A stretch of DNA of 38,579 nucleotides from Gammaproteobacteria bacterium (lineage in GTDB: Bacteria > Pseudomonadota > Gammaproteobacteria > RBG-16-57-12). Below the pieces are notes generated by a model. The model saw nothing but the letters and a program-made list of their open reading frames with translations. It had not been told where the DNA came from and did no database searches. The stretch lies in assembly GCA_022712945.1 (NCBI GenBank), contig JAFLJP010000094.1, positions 1-38,579 on the forward strand, given 5' to 3'. Position numbers and translations under genes: made by a program. This document shows, in pieces, positions 16,331-25,159 of this stretch (positions within the stretch are counted from its first letter, which is position 1; each line of letters starts with the position of its first letter).

Positions 16331-16853
16331 CATCAACACCCTCAAGCTGCAGTGTCAACTTACCGGTAATCGAACCGGTTAAGTAATAGACCAGTCCGCT
16401 TTCATGTTGTTTTATCAGTAGTTCAAAGGGAGTCATTTCGCCGCTGGAGAGCAAAAAAACATGCACCCCTTTTTCCAATGGCTTGTCGATATCAATGATC
16501 GAGCCTTCCACGTAGAGTTCCAACTCGATCTGTTCAGACAACTCCCGCGCCTCACTCAGGTGCTCATCATCAACCAGTGGCCGCCATTCTGGCTTTTTAC
16601 CTTCATAATCCAGAGTGTAAAAGCGATACTCCTGCTCTTTAAAGCGAATACCCAATTCACGACCACTTAACACACTCTCCTGGGCCGCCAGCTCAATTAA
16701 CGCGTGTAAGCGACGGGCCTCTTGTTTCACTTCATCGCTGTGCCCCAGGCCGATAGAGAGCACCACAAAGCTGGCCATCACACCGATGATGACCACCACG
16801 ACAATCAACTCAATCAAGGTAAAACCGGATTGTGACCTAGGCATTTCAGACAT
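16323..16853 (-). CDS. gspH: type II secretion minor pseudopilin H
   Basis: A 176-residue minor pseudopilin: leader MSEMPRSQSG, then FTLIELIVVVVIIGVMASFVVLS. The LHALIELAAQESVLSGRELGIRF region is characteristic of GspH. GGAGG lies about 6 nt upstream of the ATG. The gene follows gspG by 17 bp and overlaps gspI. GspH joins the tip complex to the GspG shaft. Confidence 0.92.
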   Translation of the reverse strand: MSEMPRSQSGFTLIELIVVVVIIGVMASFVVLSIGLGHSDEVKQEARRLHALIELAAQESVLSGRELGIRFKEQEYRFYTLDYEGKKPEWRPLVDDEHLSEARELSEQIELELYVEGSIIDIDKPLEKGVHVFLLSSGEMTPFELLIKQHESGLVYYLTGSITGKLTLQLEGVDDV

Positions 16854-16870
16854 GGAAAGCCTCCGTGCGT

Positions 16871-17311
16871 CTATTTCGACTCCCAGTTACCGACATCGGC
16901 ATCCGCACCATCGCCACCCTGGCGGCCATCCGCGCCCAGCGAGTAGATATCCACCGCACCACCGCGACTACCGGGTTTCATATAAAGGTATTCGTTGCCC
17001 CACGGATCTTTCGGCAGGCGATCCAGGTATCCGCCACTCTTCCAGTTTCTTGCTTCTGGTGTGCCCGCCGGTTTGTTTATCAACGCCTCCAGGCCCTGAT
17101 CGGTACTGGGGTGTTTGTAGTTATCCAGCTTATATAAATCCAGCGCAGTCTGTATTGCCCGGATATCCTGTTTCGCTTTTGCAATCCGCGCATCATCCGG
17201 GCGATCCATCACTTTTGGCACCACAATGGTGGCCAATACACCGAGAATGACGATAACCACGATCAGCTCTATCAGCGTAAAACCCCGCTGGCGGTTCTGT
17301 TTGAAATACAT
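16871..17311 (-). CDS. gspG: type II secretion major pseudopilin G
   Basis: A 146-residue major pseudopilin. The leader ends RQRG, followed by FTLIELIVVIVILGVLATIVVPKVM. The conserved KDPWGNEY and the C-terminal calcium-loop region (YSLGADGRQGGDGADADVGNW) are intact. ATG 17311 is preferred over GTG 17317 because AGGAAG then has better spacing. It polymerises into the pseudopilus that pushes substrates through GspD. Maturation requires a prepilin peptidase, which is not encoded here. Confidence 0.95.
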   Translation of the reverse strand: MYFKQNRQRGFTLIELIVVIVILGVLATIVVPKVMDRPDDARIAKAKQDIRAIQTALDLYKLDNYKHPSTDQGLEALINKPAGTPEARNWKSGGYLDRLPKDPWGNEYLYMKPGSRGGAVDIYSLGADGRQGGDGADADVGNWESK

Positions 17312-17331
17312 AGTCACACTTCCTAAGTCGA

Positions 17332-18546
17332 TTATTGGATAAGCTGGTTGAGATCAAGAATAGGCATCAATATCGCCATCACAATCACCATGACCAAACC
17401 ACCCATTAACAAAATAATTATTGGCTCCATAAAGCCCAGCAAAGCACCGCGTAAGGTGTCCAGCTCCCGCTCCAGCGTCTCGGCCGAGCGAAACAGCATC
17501 TCTTCCACATTGCCACTTGCCTCACCACTGGCGACCAGATGCAGCATGATTGGTGGGAAATAGCCACCGGTCTCCAGTGCGGCTTGCAGGCTGGCTCCTT
17601 CACGTAGTCGCCTCGCCCCTTTCTCTACCGCATCACGCATCGGGATATTGGACATCACCTGGGCCGAAATATTCATCGCCTCCAGCGCCGGCACCCCGGC
17701 CCCCAGCAACGTACCAAAGGTACGTGCAAAGCGTGAGGCATCAACTCCTTTCAACACCTTGGAGACCAACGGTAGGCGCAACAGCAGGTGATGAAATTGA
17801 CGGCGAAACGAGACGATTCGCAGCAGATATTTGAAACCACTCATACCCGCCACCAGGATAATCGCCATGATCAACCAGTAGCTTCGAATCATATCACTGA
17901 CCCAGATCACCGCTACCGTCAAAGGAGGAAGCGCCTTATCAAGCCCCTCAAACACCTCAACCACCTGGGGTACCACATAGGCGGTCAAAAACATGATCGC
18001 TCCCAAAGCGACCAGTGTGAGGGCCAATGGGTAGATCAGAGCCAGCATCATCTTCTGCCCTACCTGCAAGGCACCTTCAGCGTAGTCAGCTAGGCGCTCC
18101 AACACCAGATCCAGATGCCCGGACTGCTCACCGGCGGCAACCGTTGCACGGTACATTTCTGAAAAAATCTGCGGGAACTCTCCCATGCCGGCGGCTAACC
18201 CATGTCCTTCAAGCAGGCGGGCGCGAATCGCCACCAACACGGCCTGGGCACGTCCTTTATTCGCCTGCTGTGAAGCGATCCGCAACGCCTCTTCAATCGG
18301 CACTCCTGAGCGAATCAGTGTTGCCAACTGACGGGTAATCACTGCCAGATCATTATTGGAGATGCGTGTGGGACGGCTTAGGCTGAAGCCGGTGCGATTC
18401 ACCTTCTGCTTAACCTGGTTGACCTCTAGCGGCGTCCACCCTTTATCCCGCAGCTGTTGGCGGATTTGACGCGGCGCATCACCCTCCAGAACCCCCTTTT
18501 TCTCACGACCTGTATCATCCAGTGCCGAATATTCAAATGCGGCCAT
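17332..18546 (-). CDS. gspF: type II secretion inner-membrane protein F
   Basis: A 404-residue polytopic platform protein with two repeated GspF domains (residues about 70-195 and 270-395) and three membrane segments near 170-190, 220-240 and 375-398. The segment VITRQLATLIRSGVPIEEALRI in the first copy is echoed by FARTFGTLLGAGVPALEAMNI in the second. It couples the ATPase GspE to pseudopilus assembly. It starts 4 bp after the gspE stop. Confidence 0.95.
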   Translation of the reverse strand: MAAFEYSALDDTGREKKGVLEGDAPRQIRQQLRDKGWTPLEVNQVKQKVNRTGFSLSRPTRISNNDLAVITRQLATLIRSGVPIEEALRIASQQANKGRAQAVLVAIRARLLEGHGLAAGMGEFPQIFSEMYRATVAAGEQSGHLDLVLERLADYAEGALQVGQKMMLALIYPLALTLVALGAIMFLTAYVVPQVVEVFEGLDKALPPLTVAVIWVSDMIRSYWLIMAIILVAGMSGFKYLLRIVSFRRQFHHLLLRLPLVSKVLKGVDASRFARTFGTLLGAGVPALEAMNISAQVMSNIPMRDAVEKGARRLREGASLQAALETGGYFPPIMLHLVASGEASGNVEEMLFRSAETLERELDTLRGALLGFMEPIIILLMGGLVMVIVMAILMPILDLNQLIQ

Positions 18547-18549
18547 ACA

Positions 18550-20076
18550 TTAATCCTCGCGAGTCACCCGTAGCACCTCTTTAAGCGAGGTCTCACCAGC
18601 CAATACTCGACGAATACCATCCTGGAAAATACTTTGTGTATGTTGGTGTGCATACGCCTCCAGCTGATGCTCACCGGCACCGTCATGGATCATCACTCGA
18701 AGCGTCTCATCCACCTCGATCAACTCGTAGATGCCGGTTCGGCCGACATAGCCAGTGTGGCCGCACTGATCACAGCCGATGGGCTGGTAAAGGGTCGGCA
18801 ATTGATTAGATTCAATAGCGAGGGCACAACAATCTACCTCCGTGGCCTTATACTCCCCTTTGCAGTGGGTGCAGAGCACCCTCACCAGACGTTGTGCCAG
18901 CACCCCTAACAAGCTGGAGGAGAGCAGGAAGGGTTCCACGCCCATGTCACGCAAACGGGTGACGGCACCCACGGCACTGTTGGTGTGCAGGGTGGACATC
19001 ACTAAGTGCCCGGTCAAACTGGCTTGAACGGCGATCTCTGCCGTCTCCAGATCGCGCACCTCACCCACCATCACCACATCCGGATCCTGACGTAAAATGG
19101 CTCGCAAACCCCGGGCGAAACTCATGTCAACTTTGGCATTAACATTGGTCTGGCTCACCCCTTCCAACGAATACTCAATCGGATCTTCGACCGTCATAAT
19201 GTTACGTTGTTTGTCATTGATGCGCATCAACGAAGCGTAGAGTGTGGTCGATTTACCGGAGCCGGTTGGCCCGGTAACCAGCAATACCCCGTGGGGTTTA
19301 TGGATAATCCGATCCATACCGGCCATCGCCCGCACCTCCATACCCAACTCTTCCAGTGACAACCGACCCGCCTGCTTATCCAGCAGGCGCATCACCACCC
19401 GCTCGCCCTGCCCTGTCGGCAGGGTAGAGACACGCACATCAACCGCACGACCGGCTATTTTCAGTGAGATACGCCCATCTTGCGGCAACCGTTTTTCAGC
19501 AATATCAAGCCGTGCCATCACCTTGATACGAGAGACCAGCAGCGGTGCCAAGACACGCTTGGGACGCAAGATTTCTCGCAACACACCATCGATACGAAAG
19601 CGTACGATCATATGTTTTTCGTAAGGTTCAATATGAATATCAGAGGCACCCTCTTTAATCGACTGCGCCAGCAGTGCATTGATCAGGCGAATAATGGGCG
19701 CGTCATCTTCGCTCTCCAGCAGGTCCTCTGGCTCGGGTAACTGATCAGCAACCTGGAACAGGTCAAGGTCGTCATCAAAATCATCGGCGGCGGTAATCGC
19801 CTGTTCGGAGCCTTGCTCATACCGCCTTTGTAGCCGCAGATCAAATTCAGCTGAGGGCACCTCTTCCAGCGCTATTGAAGTACTCAAAAAACGCTGTAAT
19901 TCAGTAATTGTCTGGCAACTTACACCTTCACGGCAGACCACGGAGGCGACATCACCCTCAAGCTCATCCACCAACACGCCATAGCGTTTGGCAAATGCAA
20001 ACGGTAACCTTGGCAGGGCTACCACACCGTGTTCCGCAGAGATAGGCTGTTGATCATTCACCGACAAAGATATCAC
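18550..20076 (-). CDS. gspE: type II secretion ATPase E
   Basis: A 508-residue hexameric ATPase that powers pseudopilus assembly. It has an N-terminal GspL-binding domain (1-130), Walker A GPTGSGKST near residue 272, the Asp box (EDPIEY), Walker B (DPDVVMVGEVRD), a His box (STLHTN), and a zinc-binding tetracysteine formed by CTHC near 401 and CDQC near 436. The start is uncertain: GTG 20076 gives a 23-bp overlap with gspD, while TTG 20067 has a better-spaced GGAG. The missing residues would not affect the catalytic core. Confidence 0.95.
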   Translation of the reverse strand: MISLSVNDQQPISAEHGVVALPRLPFAFAKRYGVLVDELEGDVASVVCREGVSCQTITELQRFLSTSIALEEVPSAEFDLRLQRRYEQGSEQAITAADDFDDDLDLFQVADQLPEPEDLLESEDDAPIIRLINALLAQSIKEGASDIHIEPYEKHMIVRFRIDGVLREILRPKRVLAPLLVSRIKVMARLDIAEKRLPQDGRISLKIAGRAVDVRVSTLPTGQGERVVMRLLDKQAGRLSLEELGMEVRAMAGMDRIIHKPHGVLLVTGPTGSGKSTTLYASLMRINDKQRNIMTVEDPIEYSLEGVSQTNVNAKVDMSFARGLRAILRQDPDVVMVGEVRDLETAEIAVQASLTGHLVMSTLHTNSAVGAVTRLRDMGVEPFLLSSSLLGVLAQRLVRVLCTHCKGEYKATEVDCCALAIESNQLPTLYQPIGCDQCGHTGYVGRTGIYELIEVDETLRVMIHDGAGEHQLEAYAHQHTQSIFQDGIRRVLAGETSLKEVLRVTRED

Positions 20077-22141
20077 TCTCCAAAAAGTCGTCTATTTCCT
20101 CGACTGCGTCAGGCACCTTCTGATGACGCAGAGCAGGCCCATCTTCTGTCAACAATGGAGCAGGCTCTTCTGACATTAATGCCGCACCATCACCACCCCG
20201 CAGACCAGGTTCATCCTCTATCAACAGTGGCGCCACCTCGCCCGACATCAACGCCACGCCATTACTACCCTGTTGTTGCTGGTATTGGCGGATCAGTTTA
20301 TATTTTTGATTGGTTGCTCTCACGCTATCCTCACTGCTGCGCAGCACCGTTGGCTTGATAAATACCATCAGATTGGTTTTTAACTTAGTGGTGTTTTTAT
20401 GCCGAAACAGTGCACCCAAAAGAGGAATATCCCCCAGAAACGGTACTTTTTGCTGGCTCTCAATCAATTCATCTTTAATCAGACCACCCAATACAATCAT
20501 TTTACCGTCATCCACAATCACGCTGGTTTTGAAAGAGCGGGTATTGGTAATAAGATCAGACGCATTAACTGCACTGGCCGCAAGGCTATCGGCCGTCTGT
20601 TCAATGTCTAGCTTCACCGAATTACCCGCATTAATTTGCGGCAACACCTTCAAGGTCAAACCGACATTTTCACGCTCAATGGTTTGAAATGGATTAGCTC
20701 CCGAACTGCTGCCACCGGTACTGGTGTAGGAACCGGTCAGGAAGGGAACCGTTTGGCCCACCACAATCTCCGCCTCCTGATTATCCAGAGTCACAATATT
20801 GGGTGTTGAAAGTACATTTGAAGCACCACTGCCATCCAGCGCACGAATCAGAGCAGCGAAACTCATGCCGGTATCACTAAAACGCCCCAGACCAAACAGT
20901 GCGCCTTGCATGTTGGGTACAGACGCGGTGCCAGATGCCGCCGCAGCGGCCAACCCCATAATGCTGGAACCGGCGCTGCCAAAATTCGATACACCAATCG
21001 GCCCGTTGCCACTTTTACTGCTATCAAAAATCCACTGAACACCCAATTCAGCGGTTTTATCCATCTGCACTTCGGCAATCACCGCCTCAATCAATACCTG
21101 TGCACGGCGAATATCCAGCTTTTGAATCACAAAACGCAGTGAACGAAACATCTCAGGCGAAGCGGTAATCACCAGTGCATTGGTGCTCTCATCCGATTGA
21201 ATCTGGAAGTTGCTCCTAGCGGCAGCCGCCGGTGCTTTGCTGGCACCTTTCCCACCCTGCGCCTTCACCTGCCCCTCGGCAACTCCGGTCAATACGGTCA
21301 GCATATCCTTAGCTTTTGCATACTTCAGATAGATAACATGGGTATTGCCAGTATTTTCGGTAGGAGAGTCAAGGTGGGTAATGAGTGCCCGAAGACGTAA
21401 CCGCTCGGAAGGGACACCACCGAGCAGAATACTATTGGTCCGTTCATCCGCAACCAGTGTGGGTGCCGCTGCTTGAGGATCCGCTTTACGCCCCTGTTGC
21501 TGCAAAGCACTCAGCACTCGAACCACTTCCGTTGCTGAGGCATTTTGCAGTGGAACAATCTCAATTTCGCCACTGGAAGGCAGGTCGATACGTTTGATAA
21601 TCGACAGCAGACGATCGACAGTGGATGCCTGACTGGAGATAATCAGACTGTTACTTTGTGCATGTGCCGCCAAGTGCCCCTGGGGTGGCACAAGAGGACG
21701 CAGAATCGGCACCAACTGAGCACCGGAGACATGTTGAATCTTTACCACCCGGGTAACATGAGCATCACCCTTGGCATCTTTCTTGTTGCTGCCACCAATA
21801 TGCTTTGCATTGGCCGAAGGCACTATCTTGATAATATCGCCACTTTCGATGGCTGAAAAACCGTGCACATTCAGAAGCGAAAGAAACACCTCATACAACT
21901 GCTCCTTCTCCATGGGGTGGGATGAGATCACCGTCACCTTGCCCTTAACCCGGGGGTCAACCACAAAATTTTTGCCGGTCTCTTTTGAAACCATTTCAAC
22001 CACGGCACTGATTTCAGCATCCTTAAGATTCAACGTTACCGCTGCCTGCACCCAGCCAGAGAGCAAACACAATGTAAAAACAAGACCTGTTTTCTGCCAA
22101 AACCGGGGTTGTCCCGTTTTGTTGTCGCTGATTTGTCCCAT
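20054..22141 (-). CDS. gspD: type II secretion outer-membrane secretin D
   Basis: A 695-residue secretin forming the outer-membrane channel. A signal peptide (GLVFTLCLLSGWVQA) precedes periplasmic N0-N3 domains (AEISAVVEMVSKETGKNFVVDPRVKGKVT onward). The C-terminal secretin core includes VLSTPNIVTLDNQEAEIVVGQ and VPFLGDIPLLGALFR. ATG 22141 is preferred over 22156 because AGGA lies 6 nt before it. After the secretin domain there is an unusual tail in which a 24-residue unit is tandemly duplicated (VALMSGEVAPLLIEDEP and AALMSEEPAPLLTEDGP). No pilotin (GspS) gene is adjacent. Confidence 0.95.
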   Translation of the reverse strand: MGQISDNKTGQPRFWQKTGLVFTLCLLSGWVQAAVTLNLKDAEISAVVEMVSKETGKNFVVDPRVKGKVTVISSHPMEKEQLYEVFLSLLNVHGFSAIESGDIIKIVPSANAKHIGGSNKKDAKGDAHVTRVVKIQHVSGAQLVPILRPLVPPQGHLAAHAQSNSLIISSQASTVDRLLSIIKRIDLPSSGEIEIVPLQNASATEVVRVLSALQQQGRKADPQAAAPTLVADERTNSILLGGVPSERLRLRALITHLDSPTENTGNTHVIYLKYAKAKDMLTVLTGVAEGQVKAQGGKGASKAPAAAARSNFQIQSDESTNALVITASPEMFRSLRFVIQKLDIRRAQVLIEAVIAEVQMDKTAELGVQWIFDSSKSGNGPIGVSNFGSAGSSIMGLAAAAASGTASVPNMQGALFGLGRFSDTGMSFAALIRALDGSGASNVLSTPNIVTLDNQEAEIVVGQTVPFLTGSYTSTGGSSSGANPFQTIERENVGLTLKVLPQINAGNSVKLDIEQTADSLAASAVNASDLITNTRSFKTSVIVDDGKMIVLGGLIKDELIESQQKVPFLGDIPLLGALFRHKNTTKLKTNLMVFIKPTVLRSSEDSVRATNQKYKLIRQYQQQQGSNGVALMSGEVAPLLIEDEPGLRGGDGAALMSEEPAPLLTEDGPALRHQKVPDAVEEIDDFLESDIFVGE
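20128..20271 (-). repeat. 72-bp tandem duplication near the 3' end of gspD
   Basis: Two consecutive 72-bp units (20128-20199 and 20200-20271) are about 70 percent identical by eye and in frame. Most differences sit at third codon positions, with a few replacing residues. The encoded 24-residue unit is acidic and rich in Pro and Leu. Confidence 0.7.
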
Positions 22142-22170
22142 AAAACGTCCTGACATACCTATCTGTTACT

Positions 22171-23040
22171 CTAGTTCAATGAGAACTGGAAAGATTGACT
22201 ACTGCCGTTTCTCTCCACTTCCAGGGAGAGAGATTGGGCACTATTAAGCTTCTGCATCACCGCCAAACCATTAGCGGGACTGTTTAACGGAATGCCGTTC
22301 ACCGCAGTGACAATATCTCCTGGACGCAAACCAAACTTATTCAACAATGTTCGGTCTCGTCCCGGCGCAATACGGTAGCCCACCAACCGCCCGTTCCGCT
22401 TAACCGGAAAGGTGCGCACCGCCCCAATCAACTGTTGAGGGTCATTCAGCAATATCTCCCGGTAGCGGTGCAGAGTCTGGGTAGCCTCAGCACTGATTCT
22501 TCCCGTTGTCGGCGTATTCTCACCTTTTTGCATATCGGCAAGTACCATACGCTCACTGGGCAGGGTTAACGTTTCATAGCGCCCGTTACGATCCAATATT
22601 ACTTTATTTGCGAAGACTTCGTGTAACAACACATCGCCCGGCAACTCATCACCCACCCGGTAGTAACCTTCACGCTTTTTATCATCCGCAATGATGGCGG
22701 CACCGTGCTCATCTCCGGTAGCAATGACACCTCGCAGCTCAAGCTTGAGCTTTGTTTCGGGGGCCGTCACTGGCTCGTCCACCACCGCCACCTGCTGAAC
22801 TCGCTGACCAAAGAGTTGGTAACGAGAAATAGTATTGATATCGAAAGCAGCGGCATCCGCACTCTGTTTTTCACTGTTTTCAACAACGGTATACACGCTG
22901 CTTTGCCAGGGAGGAGAGAGCCAATACCACGTTAAACAGGCAAACTGATAGGCCAACAGCAACAGTAAAATGACAAAGAGCAGCCTTGGTAACGGCGACT
23001 GTGTCGCTTTGTACCACAGCGTTACAAGATTCCCTGTCAT
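22171..23040 (-). CDS. gspC: type II secretion inner-membrane protein C
   Basis: A 289-residue protein linking the platform to the secretin. It has a short cytoplasmic N-terminus, one membrane span (residues about 18-40, PRLLFVILLLLLAYQFACLTWYW), a homology-region domain that contacts GspD (LKLELRGVIATGDEHGAAIIAD near 96-117), and a C-terminal PDZ domain (LNKFGLRPGDIVTAVNGIPL near 233). It is the first gene of the operon, 15-30 bp before gspD depending on the gspD start. tatD lies 117 bp upstream on the same strand. That gap probably holds the promoter, but no site was convincing. Confidence 0.93.
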   Translation of the reverse strand: MTGNLVTLWYKATQSPLPRLLFVILLLLLAYQFACLTWYWLSPPWQSSVYTVVENSEKQSADAAAFDINTISRYQLFGQRVQQVAVVDEPVTAPETKLKLELRGVIATGDEHGAAIIADDKKREGYYRVGDELPGDVLLHEVFANKVILDRNGRYETLTLPSERMVLADMQKGENTPTTGRISAEATQTLHRYREILLNDPQQLIGAVRTFPVKRNGRLVGYRIAPGRDRTLLNKFGLRPGDIVTAVNGIPLNSPANGLAVMQKLNSAQSLSLEVERNGSSQSFQFSLN

Positions 23041-23157
23041 TGAATAGTTAACACCTTACTGTTGTCATTTATGGCAAGCGAATGCCGGCTCGATGAATCT
23101 GGATCACTAATCAGCCGAATTATGGCATAATTTTCACCCATAGAGCTATGCCCTATT

Positions 23158-23934
23158 TTACCTATTGAGTGGCAACCCGAGAACCGAGACCACATTTTTT
23201 GTTGTTTGTTCAGCAATTTCATCAGTAGAGCACTGATGCAGATCAGATAATAGATCCACCACAGGCAACAGACCAAGCGGAGAGTTACGCCCACCCCGTG
23301 CCACGCCTGCTGGCAACATATCGGGTGCATCACTCTCCAGAACCAGGGATGTCAAAGGCAATGCTGATAAGGTACGCCGCAACCGGGCTGCCCTGTCGTA
23401 AGTAACAGCACCACCCACACCCAAATAAAAACCCAGCGCGATGTATTGCCGTGCCTGCTGTTCACTGCCCGAAAAAGCATGCACGATTCCCCCTTCCGGG
23501 CGAATTTTCCGCAATATTGCCAAGGTCTGATCGTGAGCCTTGCGCACGTGAAGAATCACCGGCAGCTGAAATTGCCTAGCAATACGCAACTGCAACTCAA
23601 ACAATGCAACCTGCGGCCCTTGGTTATCTCGACCATGATAAAAATCAAGCCCAATCTCACCCACGGCAACCGCATGCCAATCACTCAGAGCAGATGTTAG
23701 CTGATCAATATCATCAGGCCGGTGTTGTGACATAAAAAGCGGATGCAGCCCCAATGCACCAAACATACCCTCATGATTATCCACCAGTTCAATCAATGCA
23801 GGCCAACGGTCAGCCATCACACCGGGTACGACGAAGCGAGTTATTTTCTCTCTACGACACGCAGCCAATAACCCCTCTCGGTCACCATCAAAAATAGAAA
23901 AATCCCAATGGCAGTGGCTATCAATCAATGTCAT
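23158..23934 (-). CDS. TatD-family metal-dependent hydrolase
   Basis: A 258-residue TIM-barrel amidohydrolase of the TatD DNase family. Metal ligands are visible: DSHCH at residues 5-9, VGEIGLDF (Glu) near 88, ILHVRKAH near 127, VHAFSG near 150, and LESDAPDM near 197. TatD proteins are Mg-dependent exo- or endonucleases acting in DNA quality control. The frame opens at 23961, but MTLIDSHCH at 23934 matches the usual start; neither has a clear ribosome-binding site. It could be YjjV rather than TatD itself, so no symbol is given. Confidence 0.88.
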   Translation of the reverse strand: MTLIDSHCHWDFSIFDGDREGLLAACRREKITRFVVPGVMADRWPALIELVDNHEGMFGALGLHPLFMSQHRPDDIDQLTSALSDWHAVAVGEIGLDFYHGRDNQGPQVALFELQLRIARQFQLPVILHVRKAHDQTLAILRKIRPEGGIVHAFSGSEQQARQYIALGFYLGVGGAVTYDRAARLRRTLSALPLTSLVLESDAPDMLPAGVARGGRNSPLGLLPVVDLLSDLHQCSTDEIAEQTTKNVVSVLGLPLNR

Positions 23935-23976
23935 TCCGGAATTCCATCTCAAATAACTCATAAATCATGCCCACTC

Positions 23977-24852
23977 TCAGCTGTTTTTGGCAAACAAGCG
24001 CTCTCCCCATTGATGCAGGCATAGACCAAATAAGATCAGAGAAGTGCCGACCATTGTCTGCATAGTCACCTCCTCACCATTTAGTTGGCTGCCCAACCAT
24101 AGCGCAATCACCGGGGTTAGCAGTGGAATCAGCCCCGCCTGACTGGCGCTGCTGTGGCGTAACACATAATAATAGAGCACAAAGCCAATCACCGAACCAA
24201 ACACCGCCAAGTAGAAAATAGCACCCATGGCACGTAGTGGCAGTTGCTCTGGTAGTGGCGCACCCAAAAACCACCAGCTCAACAGATAAAGAGGCACCGA
24301 GAGCAACAGCCCACCGGCGGTAACATCAAACGGGTTGAGCTCAATGGCCGACCGTTTGACAGCCACCGTACTGAATGCGTGCAAAAAAACAGCGACCAAA
24401 AGTACGATAAGCCCTGACAGTAAGCTCTCCTTGCCCAAATCAGCAAAAAAAATAACCAACAACCCCACAACACCCAATACCATGCCAAGTATTTTATTCG
24501 TGGTCAAACTCTGCTCTTGAAGCAGATAACACGCCAACGCGCTGGTCACCAATGGTGTCAAACCAAACAGTACCGAAATCATACCGGAGGTTTGACTCTG
24601 AGCTCCCCAATAGACACACATCAATGCACCATAAATACCAATTGCTGCGGCCACATAAACGCGCCACACACCCTTTCGCCAAGGCAGTGAACGGCCAAGA
24701 GCGAACATAACCAGCAGACAAATAAACGCACTGATCGCTATTCTTGATGAAGCACCAAATATAAAACCGGCATCCACAGCACTCCACTTTATCGCCAGGG
24801 GTGTTGTCGCCCAGATCAATACCGTTGCAATAAATGCGGCGGGAACTGACAT
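23977..24852 (-). CDS. EamA-family (DMT superfamily) transporter
   Basis: A 291-residue inner-membrane protein with about ten predicted membrane spans in two EamA repeats (residues about 5-135 and 148-285), as in exporters of amino acids and metabolites. The second repeat includes LIPLLTPVIALWLG. The frame opens at 24897, but ATG 24852 has AAAGGA 7 nt upstream. The 5' leader contains a strong intrinsic terminator about 24 nt upstream of the start codon, preceded by a short Arg-rich open frame, which suggests attenuation. The substrate cannot be read from sequence; the leader hints at a basic amino acid (inference). Confidence 0.88.
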   Translation of the reverse strand: MSVPAAFIATVLIWATTPLAIKWSAVDAGFIFGASSRIAISAFICLLVMFALGRSLPWRKGVWRVYVAAAIGIYGALMCVYWGAQSQTSGMISVLFGLTPLVTSALACYLLQEQSLTTNKILGMVLGVVGLLVIFFADLGKESLLSGLIVLLVAVFLHAFSTVAVKRSAIELNPFDVTAGGLLLSVPLYLLSWWFLGAPLPEQLPLRAMGAIFYLAVFGSVIGFVLYYYVLRHSSASQAGLIPLLTPVIALWLGSQLNGEEVTMQTMVGTSLILFGLCLHQWGERLFAKNS

Positions 24853-24875
24853 TGTTTTTTCCTTTTTCTGAGGCC

Positions 24876-24911
24876 AAATAAAAAGGCCGCAATTCATTAT
24901 GAAGTGCGGCC
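24876..24911 (-). terminator. terminator/attenuator hairpin in the EamA leader
   Basis: On the minus strand GGCCGCA (24911-24905) pairs with TGCGGCC (24891-24885), extended inward by TTCA with TGAA after one mismatch, and followed by TTTTTATTT. The stem is about 11 bp. It stands between a short leader frame and the EamA start codon, on the same strand, with no gene it would otherwise end. Confidence 0.75.
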
Positions 24912-24937
24912 CTGTCTGTTTATTTTAACTTATCGAT

Positions 24938-25045
24938 TTATCGTCGTCGTAAACAGCGCGCAGCCACCGCCATGCGGCGAATTCGCCATAGGCAATTCAC
25001 GACGGCAGTCACGGTTAACATGTGGGTGGGATTAATACTGTTCAT
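24938..25045 (-). CDS. candidate leader peptide (35 residues, Arg-rich)
   Basis: A short frame starts at ATG 25045 with GGTGGT just upstream. It begins MNSINPTHMLTV and ends RIRRMAVAARCLRRR, then stop. Seven of the last fifteen residues are Arg, and three consecutive CGA codons precede the stop, with a TTA Leu codon just before them. It ends 27 bp before a strong terminator hairpin. A segment inside the frame (TGAATTGC at 24999-24992) resembles the 3' arm of that terminator and could pair with its 5' arm instead. These are the features of a ribosome-mediated attenuator. I know of no described homologue. Confidence 0.5.
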   Translation of the reverse strand: MNSINPTHMLTVTAVVNCLWRIRRMAVAARCLRRR

Positions 25046-25159
25046 ACCACCAGCATGCCACCACGATGATTCAGTGACAAGTAAAAAATTGACCGGCATA
25101 ATAGCTCGACTCGCGACTCGCTATTGAATTCACCCAAAACAACACTGGCTGAGCTGTCT

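Noticed and set aside
16786..22247. Many long plus-strand frames opposite the gsp genes.
   Set aside because: They are antisense shadows of a well-recognised operon and contain no recognisable domains.
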